Translations under genes and position numbers: made by a program
Assembly: GCA_963942565.1 (NCBI GenBank)
Contig: OZ012690.1
Span: 20,313,629 to 20,377,628 of the forward strand
Length of the DNA stretch: 64,000 bases
DNA from: Maea johnstoni
Taxonomy: Eukaryota > Annelida > Polychaeta > Spionida > Magelonidae
Reading direction: 5' to 3'
Part shown: positions 21,980 through 33,139 of the stretch, one piece after another
Position numbering within the stretch: position 1 is the first letter of the stretch
How the letters are laid out: every line of letters starts with the position of its first letter
Notes under the pieces: generated by a model
What the model saw: the letters and a program-made list of their open reading frames with translations, nothing else
Database searches by the model: none
Told to the model about the DNA's origin: nothing

Positions 21980-23591
21980 AGAGGCAGCAGCATTTCTTGG
22001 CAGGGGAAATTCGGTTTTAAATGGACAACAACTTTTGAAATATTGGGAATCCATTACGACATAACAAAAATGGGGGAAATCACAGATTTAAATATTTACA
22101 GGAAAATGGGGGAAATTCGTACACTTATAAGAATTTGGGGTTCGAGAAATCTAACCCCTTACGGTAAAGTTAGTATAATTAAATCACTCTTAATGTCCAA
22201 AATCACCCACGTGCTGCTGTCTCTTCCGAGCCCCAGTGTTATCTGTTTGAAAGAACTATACAACACATTTTCTAGTTTCTTATGGTGTGGCAAACCTCCA
22301 AAATGGAGAAAAGAAATATTAGAAAGTGAAATTAATCATGGTGGCCTAAAACTCCATAATATTTCTTTATTTGATCAAACTTTGAAATTAAGTTGGCTCC
22401 GTAGATATCTCTCATCAAGAGGTAAATGGACAATAATTCCTTTTAATATCGAATTAAGCGATGCCTTCAAATACGGGCCAATTTATTTGGATCGAATTAT
22501 TGAAACAACAAGTAATAAATTCTGGGTCGATGTCATTAAAAGCACACAAATGTTATGGCAATCCAATGCTATTTTTGACAGAGAAGTTATTTGCAATACT
22601 CCACTATGGTTACATGACTCGTTCAAACTCCCAATCAAACGAGAATGGATTGAAAAGGGTATCAATTCGATAGCAGATTTTCTCAGCCCTACAAAAACTA
22701 CATTAACCATGGAAAAATTTACTGAGTATCACGGAGTAAAAACCAACTTTCTGGAATATCATGGTATATGTCTCAAGATTAAAAAATTTCTTGAGTTCAA
22801 GGATGTTCCATTACGATTCGAAACATTACCAAGGAATAGTACCTTAAATATGCTAGTAAACTTAAACACAAAGGGATGTTCCAGATTATATTCCAAAGTG
22901 AAAAACTCAGATACTCATATCCTTGACACACTTGTAGACAAATGGGCAGAAAATTCGGACGTTGTAACGGATACCATAAGTATCAGTAGATCCTTTCAAA
23001 AACACCATTCAAACTACAAGGACACATATCTGAAATATTTACAATTTCGTACCCTACACCATCGTTTTTACACCAATGAAAAATTGTTCAAAATGGGAAT
23101 AATTCAATCAGATTTGTGTAGTATGTGTAAAATAGAAGTTGATTCAATTGAGCATATGTTTTTGGGTTGCCCTCACGTGATAGAACTCTGGGAAAATGTC
23201 ACAGATTGGATTGTAGAACTAGGTATGCCTAATCATGTAATGACTGCTTCCAGAATGATAATTGGAGACCTCGAAAATGCGCTGGCAATAAATACAATCA
23301 TATTGCATACAAAAAAGGTAATTTATAATGCAAAGAAAAAAGAACAAATACCACACATCTTGAATGTAAAGCATGAGGTCAAGAACTTTTATTATCAGGA
23401 AAAATATCGTCAATACATAAAGGGCAGAAATAGGATTTTTGACAAACAGTACAATTTATTGACTATATGTTATAACTCATAGTACAGAATCGTAATTATT
23501 ACATTGTGTAATAAGCTGTACCCGATTGTCAACAGCATTATTCGTATTGACATGACACATATTGAATAAAAAAATTTTTGAAAAATAAAAA
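21980..23591 (+). mobile_element. L1/Tx1-like LINE, 5'-truncated, clean ends
   Basis: A perfect 12-base target duplication AACTTTTCCCCA flanks the insertion (21968-21979 and 23592-23603). The element starts inside the reverse-transcriptase thumb and ends in an A-rich tail. It belongs to the same family as 4732-7176 by the LTPYGKVSIIKSLLMSKITHVLLSLP block and the C-terminal zinc finger. The uninterrupted frame and exact duplication suggest a recent insertion. Confidence 0.93.
21981..23482 (+). CDS. L1-like LINE ORF2, C-terminal 500 residues, open
   Basis: The frame is open from the element's 5' junction (read from about 21984: RGSSISWQGKFGFKWTTTFE) to the natural stop at 23480-23482. The first methionine is at 22043, but this is the middle of ORF2 and not a true start. 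It includes the RNLTPYGKVSIIKSL block, FLWCGKPPKWRKEI, GGLKLHN, FRTLHHRFYTNEKLFKMG, the CSMCKIEVDSIEHMFLGC zinc finger and a basic C-terminus YYQEKYRQYIKGRNRIFDK. It shows the full C-terminus, which helps delimit the broken copies. It would not be active, as the endonuclease and catalytic core are absent. Confidence 0.9.
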
Positions 23592-23719
23592 AACTTTTCC
23601 CCATTTATGACCCAAAAGAGTAAGTGCACAATAAACAAGCATTTTTTCATTTGACTCATATTTGAGATATTTTCGGAACTCCTTGTCCTAGATGGCTTAT
23701 ATTTGAAGAATTTGTTTAA

Positions 23720-25973
23720 GGTGGCCGTAAACGTTTCGTCCTCAGGGAAGGCCTGTTTTGAGATATATCTATTATGTTAATGAACCGGGTCTTACCCTCC
23801 ATATGAAAAAAACTCCATACCTCTACCCCACTCCAAACTCCATGAATTGTGAAATTTGTTTGTGTGACAGCTGAGAATCAGAGAGGAGGCTCAATAACAT
23901 GCTGCTATGTTTTGGTCATGTGACCAATTAGCTGATAAGCCCCTCCCACCTGCCAAGTGAAGATGAGGCAGGAAATGGAATGGCACCACAGATAATGATG
24001 TTGTGATCAATTCAAAAATAGTGTATTGGGGGTCCGGCTGTCTGAGAAAAACAGGAAACATACCAGTTTTTGGGCAACAGGTAATACAATGTGTGTATTT
24101 GATGGGAAAACTTGGGCTTTGCATGTTGAGTCATTCCTTCTCATACCTCCAGCTTGAACAGACACTCCATGCTCTTTGGGTAATTAACAATACTAAAATG
24201 GGACAATCACACCCATATAAGTACAATTACATCCATATAATTCAGCTATCAACTAATTGAAGCCTGGATTGTATTTTTCACATCAATGTTGTCAGTCAGA
24301 GAAACAAAAAAGATTGGAATTACAGGTGAACAATTGGGTTAGGTGATTGATTGGCACTGTGGCTTCAGTTCTGTGGAAATAGATACAGGTATCTGAGTTG
24401 TGTCAATTGGACATAATCCCCTCAGGTCTCCGCTCAGTGTGTAGTGTCACACATAATCCCCTCAAGGATTTAGGGAGTTGAGAGGAAATGCCAAACAATT
24501 GGGCTTACCTGTTTCTGGGTAGAAGAGGTCATTTGCCCTGAGCACTTCAAGCAGTAAAGACACAGGAATATATTGTGTGGGAAAGTGCCCATTCTGCTGT
24601 TACCTATCTTGGATCATAAGTTGCTCATCTAAGAAACTATGCAGCTATCTGATTCAGGATTATTTAACTTGGATCACTGGATTGTAGAAGCAGATACAGC
24701 AAAATAGGTTTGTGAAATTATTTTACTTCATGACTCCATAGCATTAAGTTATTCTCAATAGCAGCACCCACATAAACAGATAGATTGATTTACTCAGGTA
24801 CCAAGTGGAATATTGAAAGAGGTACATATCCCCTTCAACGAATAAGGCCCAAAAATATGAACAAAAACAAGCCACTTTGTTAGAAAACTATGCTTGTGAT
24901 AGCTTCAAAGTCTCTTAGATGACCTGACATCTTAGTTCAAGAAAGTATCAAGCTTTTGGCCCTGCAAAATGCTTATTCTAGATAAATGATAAAGTATTAC
25001 AAGCTTTTATTTGCAAAATCAGTAAACTTGCAGTCAAATAGGCTGCTAGCATAAAAAACTAGATAGCCAAAAATTGATTTTGATGGCACAGTTCTTTGAA
25101 TGATTAAGAAATCTAGAACTATGATGGATTACATTAGCATGCAAACCAGATTCCAGGGTGAGGTCACATGATGATGATGATGCCCATATATGGAAGGGAC
25201 ATACCAACTATGTTGACAGGCTACAGGCTGTTGCAGAAATGCGCTTATTTATACTTATTTTTGAGGTAATTCAGAAGAAAAAAATGTTGACAGTTGTGAA
25301 ATACAATGGAAGGTTACTTTATCTTTCCACTTGGACTAAAATAAACACATTTAAGTAGTAGCAAGTTATTGCACAGTAACTTTAACTGGGAAATACACAA
25401 AACTGCCATTTTCTCAGCTTAGTTTTCTATAGTTTTACTCTCACGGCTGACGTGAATTTAGACACAAATCTTAATCAATTAGCTTCAAACTTTGTATATA
25501 GATTCTAAAACATGTTCTCTTCAAATCTAGACGGGGATATTGCAATATCTTATCTGGTTAATTTTTTATAGTGAGTCAAAAATCAAGAAACCAAAAAAGC
25601 ATTTTTTTCCTAAAATGTTGTTAGATAAATGGCCATAAAAAAAGTTAGGGGCCATATTTTACAAAACCCTTGTCTAGATTTGTAGAGACAAAGGTTTTTT
25701 TCAATGTTTAAAAAAATCAGGTTATTATCTTAGATCCTGCTCTTAGATTTGCGTCAGCCGTGACATATGTACTGAAAATTGATTAGTCAAAGTTTTGACC
25801 CCAATTTCTTCAAAATATATGGAGCACATACAACCTATCCATATCCTATGTATTCCTTAGAATCTCAGCTTTCTAAAAATATATAGTTTGCTAGGGGTTA
25901 AGTGTACAAATAATGAGAAATCAGCCATTATTTGAGGGAAAGCTGCTCTCCACCGGAAACGTTTACAGCCACC
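23720..25973. mobile_element. TTAA-flanked TIR transposon, non-autonomous
   Basis: TTAA lies at 23716-23719 and 25974-25977. The left end begins GGTGGCCGTAAACGTTTC and the right end, reversed, begins GGTGGCTGTAAACGTTTC, an 18-base inverted repeat with one mismatch. TTAA duplication is used by piggyBac and Kolobok superfamilies, so one of these is likely. No transposase is readable in the 2.25 kb. A smaller inverted-repeat element is nested at 25441-25763. Confidence 0.72.
25441..25763. mobile_element. Nested inverted-repeat element (MITE-like)
   Basis: Starts TCACGGCTGACG and ends with the exact reverse complement; the similarity runs about 22 bases inward with mismatches. It is 323 bases long, has no coding capacity, and its target duplication is unclear. 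Confidence 0.5.
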
Positions 25974-25977
25974 TTAA

Positions 25978-26300
25978 AGCATGGTTAAATATAAGTGTAG
26001 GGAGTCAATCCGAGTCATCACAATGTAATATTTATGCAAGGAAGTCAAAATATGAGAAATACCTATAGATTCCTTAATTTACTGGCCCTTATTCTTCAAT
26101 CAACTCCAATTTAATGAATACTTCCAATATTTGGGATTTTATCTCTTTCACACTTGCAAATACTACAAATTCAATTGAATACAATCATAGTCAATAGAAT
26201 CAAAAAGTCAACACCAATTTTCTTTCAATAATCCCTTCGAATATGTTTGTATTATAAGTGTCAGGCCCTGCTATGAAGACTTCTTCCTACCAGTGGTCAA
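25978..26300. other. Unassigned AT-rich sequence before the gap
   Basis: No gene or repeat recognised. Confidence 0.35.
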
Positions 26301-26500
26301 NNNNNNNNNNNNNNNNNNNNNNNNNNNNNNNNNNNNNNNNNNNNNNNNNNNNNNNNNNNNNNNNNNNNNNNNNNNNNNNNNNNNNNNNNNNNNNNNNNNN
26401 NNNNNNNNNNNNNNNNNNNNNNNNNNNNNNNNNNNNNNNNNNNNNNNNNNNNNNNNNNNNNNNNNNNNNNNNNNNNNNNNNNNNNNNNNNNNNNNNNNNN
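26301..26500. other. Assembly gap (200 N)
   Basis: Exactly 200 N bases, immediately followed by an AT dinucleotide array. The gap was probably left by that array, so its true length is unknown. Confidence 0.99.
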
Positions 26501-26538
<38 letters not shown>

Positions 26539-26539
26539 G

Positions 26540-26581
<42 letters not shown>
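26501..26581 (+). repeat. (AT)n array at gap edge
   Basis: AT dinucleotides with a few GT and TTT interruptions. Confidence 0.95.
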
Positions 26582-26585
<4 letters not shown>

Positions 26586-26717
26586 CTTTCAATTATCCTT
26601 TGATGCTGATAACAGTGCATTTGCAGTACTCAATCACACACTGGAAAAGGTGTTGGCTCTGGTGTTTTTATGTTTGCATACTCTTCTACATATCTGCAGT
26701 CTTACATACTTTCTTAC

Positions 26718-26905
26718 GTCAATGTTTCGTTTGTGGTTCTAACGCCCATGGTGTTCCCCAGCAAAATAGCTTATGTCTTACCATTATAAGATGCCGAAGA
26801 CGGTATAGGTTTGGTAATGTTTTGTTTATTTAGTAGTTAATGTTTCGTGTGGGGTAGACGCCCAAGGTGTTCTCGCGGTGAGCCTATGTCTTAATAATTG
26901 AGTAC
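26718..26905 (+). repeat. Two-copy tandem repeat, about 117-base period
   Basis: AATGTTTCGTTTGTGG with downstream ACGCCCATGGTGTTC and CTTATGTCTTA recurs in diverged form about 117 bases later. No coding meaning seen. Confidence 0.5.
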
Positions 26906-27002
26906 AGTGATGGAAAACGTAATATATAACATTCTGATATAGAAAATATGAAACTTTCATGGCTAAGGTTCACATATGAACATACGATTTAGCCAATTTA
27001 CT

Positions 27003-27005
<3 letters not shown>

Positions 27006-27036
<31 letters not shown>
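27006..27036 (+). repeat. Poly-G run of 31
   Basis: Thirty-one consecutive G residues. It could form G-quadruplexes, or its length could be an assembly artefact. Confidence 0.95.
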
Positions 27037-27038
<2 letters not shown>

Positions 27039-27992
27039 CATCCACCACTGTTGCAACTGTTGTGAGGTACACTGGTTGAAAGATTGTATGTATGGGTATA
27101 TAGTTCATTAATCATTGGTAATGGCCATATTTAAAGAACAACTTTTTTTCTTTTAAGAACTTTGGATAGGTCTCCAATTTTTCATATATCTTCTATCCTT
27201 TCCTTGTTTTGGAAGACAAGTGATTGTTCCTATCTTTTGTTGGTCTGTCAAGTGTTGTTTATTTAAGTATTCTATAAATGCATTTAGCATTAGAAATTTA
27301 ACTTCTTCCAAAAATATTTTTAAAAATTCATAGCTATACCCATCTGGTCCTGGGGCTTTATTATTCTTCATTTTAAATAACACCTTTTCTATTTCTACAA
27401 TTTTTGTATCTTCTTCCAGTTTATTTTTTGTCGTATCTGTAATCCTCTGTATATGCTGGGTTACCCAGTGTAGAGGTGATCCTTCTATTGTAGTAGTATT
27501 CCCTTTTGAATATAATTTTTAATAAAAGTCTTTCTGAGCCTTTAGAATCCCTTCTCTGTCTTTTATTAAATTATCTTTTAGATCATGGATCTCTAACATT
27601 GTTTTATTTATGTAGTTAGCTTTTTCAAGTGACAAGAAATATGAACTCAGTTTTTCTCCTTCATTTCATTTTAGTGCCCTAATTTGTGCTCCTTTAATTT
27701 TTTCCTCTCTTATTGTTTCTAGTTCTATATTTACGATCTCTAATTGTTCTATATTTATTTGCATATTTATGTCCATACTTTCTTCAAATCTAGTTATCTG
27801 TTTAATTAACTCTTTTTCCCTTCTGTGTTCTTGTTTTTTCTTCGTTTTTGCAAAGTCAATTATGATTCCTCTTATTTGTACTAGCATTACTTCCCACATT
27901 ATATCTGGTTTTATTGAGTATTCAATATCCATTTCGTTTATCTCTAAGTTATTCTGTTCATATGGTGTTAATGCATAACTTCTTTTAATTAG

Positions 27993-29771
27993 TGGTTTGA
28001 AAAAATATCGGGTCTGGCCATAAATAATGACAAAACAAAAGTTGTCAAGCTTGGGGCCTTAAGAGACAGAAGCATACCATGGCAGGGGAAATATGGTTTT
28101 GAGTGGACTAGTTCATTCGAGATCTTAGGAATTTTTTATGACACAAATGACATGGAAAATATTACAAAGACCAATATCTATAGAAAAATGGGTGAGGTTA
28201 AGCAATTAATAAGAATATGGCATTCTAGGAATCTAACTCCATATGGAAAAATAACGATAATGAAATCTTTATTAATGTCTAAATTCACCCATATGCTTCT
28301 GTCTCTTCCGAGCCCCAGCATAGAGTTAATAAGAGAATGAGATCAACTATTTGCAGATTTCCTTTGGTCTGGAAAGTCACCGAAATTCCGTAGGGAAATT
28401 TTAGAGGCCGAAATTAACCAAGGAGGTCTTAAACTTCACAACCTCTCAAACTTTGATGCCGCTCTTAAATTGGGATGGCTAAAACGTTTCCTCAAAAGCA
28501 AGAGTAAATGGACTGTTTTTCCAAAAGCACTAGAATTAGAAGGTGTTTTTAGCTTTGGTTTAGATTACGTAGAAAGAATTGAGGGTTTAACTACAAATCC
28601 TTTTTGGCAGGATGTTTTAAACGCACTTAAAAAACTATTGAAATCCAATATAGTTTATGACAAGAAAGTGATAACTGAAGCTCCTCTTTGGTACAATCCT
28701 AATTTTAGATTGGAAATTAAGAGAGAATGGAAAGAAAAAGGTATAATGGTTATCTCTGATCTGATTGACTATTTGACTGTACCATTAACAATGGAAAAAT
28801 TACAGGAGAAATTTAACATAAAAATCAACTTCCTAGAATATGGAAAAATCTCAGCTGTCCTAAGAAAACACTTCGAATGGAAGGATATACCAGACCACAG
28901 AGAACCTTTGCCTCGAAACTCTTTCCTTAACACCATCCTGTCTCTAGATATTAAAGGTGTGTCTAATCTATATAGAGCATTACAACATCAAGGTAATCAT
29001 ATCTTAGGTGAAGTTAGTGGAAGATGGGAAGACAAATTAAGAATTCATATTAGTCCGACAGAAATATCAAGATCTTTTGCTTTTCACCATCGAACCTACA
29101 AGGACTGCTATCTAAAATATACTCAATTTCGTACTCTTCATAGAAGATTTTATACAAATGATAAGCTTTTCAAAATGGGCAAAAACAATCCAACCTGTGT
29201 ACTTTCTGTAAAACATCGTTGGATAACGTTGAACATATGTTGCTTTACTGCCCTATCATAGTAGAATTATGGGACAAAGTCAACAAATGGTTGATAGAGA
29301 TTGGCTTTATTAACTTTAGATTTACAGATTATAAAAAAATACTTGGAGACATTGACAACGGTATCATCATTACAACAATAATTTTATTAACAAAAAAAGT
29401 AATTTACAATTGTTTTAAGAAGGATAGTATACCAACAATACAATACATTCAAAACGAGACAAAAAAAAAAATTTATCAGGAAAAATATGAGTTTTACATC
29501 AAACATAAAAGTCATGTTTTTGATAAGAAATGGTTTTTACTCAATACATATTACTCAAACAATTGACAAGTTTTTTTTACTGTTAACAAAAACTGGTTAT
29601 ACCTTGCATTTTGTGCCAACGCACTGTATACTATAGCAAATAGTCATAGTGTTATATGCGTATAAATCCACCTTCACATTATGGTGTAAACACTTGGTTA
29701 CCCTTTTGTATACTGTATATACTATGACTGATGCATGCAACTGAATAAAAATGTTCCAAAAATAAAAAAAG
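27993..29771 (+). mobile_element. L1/Tx1-like LINE inserted into its own relative
   Basis: A 13-base duplication TTCTTTTAATTAG is found on both sides (27980-27992 and 29772-29784), and the minus-strand LINE runs on across it. The insert reads in the plus direction from WFEKISGLAINNDKTK through IPWQGKYGFEWTSSFEILG, LTPYGKITIMKSLLMSKFTH and FRTLHRRFYTNDKLFKMG to the C-terminus NTYYSNN, then an A-rich tail. It is broken by a stop near 28338 and a frameshift near 29200. Confidence 0.92.
28470..29261 (+). CDS. L1-like LINE ORF2 C-terminal fragment
   Basis: 263 codons from GWLKRFLKSKSKWTVFP through the helical linker to FYTNDKLFKMG, followed by a frame change inside the zinc finger. The end of ORF2 is read in another frame at 29219-29566 (HMLLYCPIIVELWDKV to NTYYSNN). 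It is part of the LINE at 27993-29771. Confidence 0.8.
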   Translation: MGWLKRFLKSKSKWTVFPKALELEGVFSFGLDYVERIEGLTTNPFWQDVLNALKKLLKSNIVYDKKVITEAPLWYNPNFRLEIKREWKEKGIMVISDLIDYLTVPLTMEKLQEKFNIKINFLEYGKISAVLRKHFEWKDIPDHREPLPRNSFLNTILSLDIKGVSNLYRALQHQGNHILGEVSGRWEDKLRIHISPTEISRSFAFHHRTYKDCYLKYTQFRTLHRRFYTNDKLFKMGKNNPTCVLSVKHRWITLNICCFTALS

Positions 29772-30237
29772 TTCTTTTAATTAGTTTTAACTCATCTCTA
29801 ATTTTTAATTGTAAGTCTTTATCTTTTAGTAAGTTTGCATTTAGCTTCCATGATCCTGGTCCTCTCTTCTCATGACTTATTATTAATTCCATAGCTGTTG
29901 TTCCATGGTCTGATTTATAAGGGGACATAATTTCTACTTTACCTATTCTTGTTATTAACTGTTCTGCGGTAAGAAAGAAATCCAGTCTCGATGCTTTTCT
30001 TGGTGTTTTTTTCCACCAGCTAAATCTTTTAACATTAGTATTTTTTATCCTCCAAATGTCTACTAGATCAAATTCTGTCTTTTTCTCTTCCAATAGTTTA
30101 CTCGCCCTCTTATTGTTCCATTTGTCATAGTTATATGTATCTAAATTAAAGTCTTGGATCATATGCCAATCTCCAACTATTATATGGAAAACATTATTTA
30201 TAGTATTTATTTTCTCAAATAGCTCTTCTATAAACAT
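29722..30237 (-). CDS. L1-like LINE endonuclease fragment
   Basis: A minus-strand frame that reads the C-terminal half of an apurinic-type endonuclease. It has HIIVGDWHMIQDFNLD, corresponding to the GDFN motif, then DLVDIWR, SRLDFFL and MSPYKSDHGTTAMEL, corresponding to the terminal SDH motif. The N-terminal half with LPQETHW is in a neighbouring frame up to about 30590. The last codons below 29785 belong to the nested LINE insertion. It is a transposon part. Confidence 0.8.
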   Translation of the reverse strand: MFIEELFEKINTINNVFHIIVGDWHMIQDFNLDTYNYDKWNNKRASKLLEEKKTEFDLVDIWRIKNTNVKRFSWWKKTPRKASRLDFFLTAEQLITRIGKVEIMSPYKSDHGTTAMELIISHEKRGPGSWKLNANLLKDKDLQLKIRDELKLIKRTFFIFGTFLFSCMHQS

Positions 30238-30714
30238 TTCTATTTGTTCATTTGGGGCATATATGCTGCCTATTGTAACCCTTCCTATCAGGGCTATCTC
30301 AATGTCTATTATTGTATATCTACCATTATCATCTAATATCGTATTGTGTATTTTTTATTCAAATGTTTTATTTAATAAAATTGCTGTCCCCCTTGCCGCT
30401 GTTGAATTTCCAGATATAACTATCTCTATATTCCAGTCATCTCTTATGTCTATGTAGTCAGTCCCTATCCAGTGAGTTTCCTGTGGGAGTATTATGTCAG
30501 TATTCCTTGTCCTTGCTCTATCTAAAACATCGCATCTCTCAATCCTCTTCCATTTAAAGATTCTATTCTCAGTTTTTCTTCCATGTCGAATATATTATAT
30601 TGCTGACGGCGACACGCCTTACTATATTTGAATACAATTCCAAATCATTGTCACCAGCAACATTTACAAAAACATATAACATTTCTACGATGGACCAAGT
30701 GTGAAAGAGAGAAT

Positions 30715-31075
30715 AAATTTGAATTTATTTTCACTCCCGTTTATTGGGGAGAGGAAATATATTTGAATTTATTTTCACTCCCATTTATTGGTGGGAGAAA
30801 ATATATTTGAATTTATTTTCACTCCCTTTTATTGGGGTGAGAAAAACTATTTAAATATATTTTCACTCCCGCTTGTTGGGTAGAGAAAATAAATTTAAAT
30901 TTATTTTCACTCCCATTTGTTGGGGAGAGAAAATATATTCAAATTTATTTTCACTCCAGTTTATTGGGGAGAGAAAATAAATCTGAATATATTTTCACTC
31001 CCGTTTATTGGGGAGGGAAAATATATTCAAGTATATTTTCACTGCCGTTTATTGGGGAGAGAAAATATATTTAAA
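30715..31075 (+). repeat. Minisatellite in left arm
   Basis: About six units of 55-60 bases with the pattern TTTATTTTCACTCCCGTTTA followed by TTGGGGAGAG. The same array, reversed, lies at 32850-33115 in the right arm. The unit number differs slightly between arms. Confidence 0.85.
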
Positions 31076-31475
31076 TATCTTTTTCCGACCACTAGAAAAG
31101 GAAGGAAAATATATTTGAAGCAATGACTGGTTGCCTGGCTCATTTTCCTATTGGTATGGGGAGTTATCGTTATATCAATATAGCGAAATGACACTGGGAA
31201 CCGAGATAGGTGAAACAAATTATATAACATGTTGACAATTTATCCGATACAAAGTAACCATTGCGGGAAAGGTCTTCTGATGATGAAGACATTGTGGCCT
31301 CACAGCAGGATAGTATAGAATTTTTTGAGAAATGCAGCTCCTACGTACACCCACAATTATGGGTGTCGGGGACCTTCAAAAGAAGTCTAAATTGATGAAA
31401 CCGTGGTACTCTTCCTCCTGAAATACCATTAGCTATAGCTATGGGACACGGGTATTTACTAGGGGGTCTTCCTTT

Positions 31476-32440
31476 TAATAATAAATTCTATTTAATACTA
31501 TATTCAATTAAACTTATAAATATTTTACTAGTTCATACAGAATTACATTGTCTGGAAGACTTATGCCCTTTCCACTATGCAGGATTAGGTTACCCTCTCA
31601 GCTTACCAATAGGTGGAGCCACTCCCACCAAGGGGCATGACTGTAACAACCGGGAAATACTACCCATGGCAATATTTATTCTTTTGGATATATATGATCT
31701 TTTGAAAAAAGGGCTAATTTAAGAGAAATGTTGATAGAATTAGTTCTACTGCTATGCCAAACATGCCGGTATTATGATGGCGCCACCTATATCAAACCTT
31801 CAAAGCATAACAAGAAAAACGCTTAATAGCATTCTACTTGCTGGTTCATACAAGATTAAATGCTTCATTGATTGACAAACAAATGACCTTTTGTATTAGG
31901 CAAATATCAGTTGGCCTAGTATCAGTTGGCGCCACCTACCACAAGGGCCATGACTGTCACGCCCCCATATCTGGAAATGTTTTACATGCAAAGATGTAGT
32001 CATTGAACATTGCATATTGGTTTGAATGTATTTCTGCTTTAAATCCTAGTTATTGATAGAAATAATACACTGGGTAGGCCAATATTACCCATTTTAATGG
32101 TGGCGCCACCTAAATCTACCCATTAAAAGCTAAAATTCAATAAACTCACTAAAACTCTACTTCCTAGTACCTACAATATTAAATATGTCATTGTTAGGCA
32201 TACCAATGACCCTCTATAATTAGACAAGGTTAGGTTGACCTAGCAGCTGACCAGTAGATGTGCCACCTGCCTCCAGGGGTGGGGGGGGGGGGGCATGGGT
32301 GCGACGCCTTCATATCTAAAATGTTCCCCTTGGTGAGTTGTACCAACATATCTAATTTCATGCACTTAATACAAAGTGCATGATTTTTCTCAAATCTTCT
32401 GGACTAAAATAGATTTTTCTCAAATCTGCTGGACTAAAAT
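31476..32440. repeat. Foldback centre with three diverged repeat units
   Basis: The spacer between the arms carries the pattern of GCCACC, then AAGGGGCATGACTGT or similar, at about 31615, 31942 and 32267, a period of roughly 330 bases. A G-run is at about 32279-32293. No open frame of note. Confidence 0.45.
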
Positions 32441-33139
32441 AGTATATAAAGAAGATCCCCCTAGTAAATACCCGTAGCTATAGCTAATGGTATTTCGGGA
32501 GGAAGAGTACCGCAGTTTCTCCAATTTAGACTTCTTTTGAAGGTCCCCGACACCCATTATTGAGGGTGTACGTAGGAGCTGCGTTTCTCAAAAAATCCTA
32601 TACTATCCTGCTGTGAGGCCACAATGTATTCACCATCAGAAGACCTTTCCCGCAATGGTTACTTAGTATCGGATAAATTGTCAACATGTTATAACTTGTT
32701 TCACCTATCTCGGTTCCCAGTGTCATTTCGCTATATTGATATAACGATAACTCCCCATACCAATAGGAAAATGAGCCAGGCAACCAGTCATTGCTTCAAA
32801 TATATTTTCCTTCCTTTTCTAGTGGTCGGAAAAAAAAATTAAATATATTTTCTCTTACCAAAAAACGGCAGAGAAAATATATTTGAATATATTTTCTCTC
32901 CCCAATAAACGGGAGTGAAAATAAATTTAAATTTATTTTCTCTCCTCAATAAACGGGAGGGAAAATAAATTCAAATATATTTTCTCCCCCCAATAAACGG
33001 GAGTGAAAATAAATTCAAATATATTTTCTCCCCCCAATAAACGGGAGTGAAAATAAATTTAAATATATTTTCTCCCCCCAATAAACGGGAGTGAAAATAA
33101 ATTCAAATATATTCTCTCTTTCACACTTGGTCCATTGTA

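Larger units (their letters stand above)
27145..30600 (-). mobile_element. L1/Tx1-like LINE, minus strand, split by a second LINE
   Basis: On the minus strand the endonuclease half lies at about 30600-29785, with RIESLNGRGLRD, the catalytic LPQETHW, then GDWHMIQDFNLD and SRLDFFL. After the nested insertion (27993-29771) the linker resumes at 27979, and the start of the reverse transcriptase (NNKAPGPDGYSYEFL, GTITCLPKQGKDRR, NWRPIQSS) runs to about 27150. The 3' two thirds of the reverse transcriptase and the tail are absent, which is unusual for a LINE and suggests a later deletion. There is a frameshift in the endonuclease near 30535 and stops in the linker. Confidence 0.82.
30688..33137. 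mobile_element. Foldback transposon with inverted repeats of about 700-780 bases
   Basis: The two arms (about 30688-31470 and 32445-33137) are reverse complements of each other, including long unique sequence such as the part around 31190-31440. Each arm's outer half is an array of units of about 57 bases built on TTTATTTTCACTCCCGTTTA. Outer ends read CGATGGACCAAGTGTG and, reversed, CAATGGACCAAGTGTG, and TA flanks both sides (30686-30687 and 33138-33139). No transposase is present. TA duplication fits a Tc1/mariner-related origin, but the long arms fit the foldback type. Confidence 0.85.
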
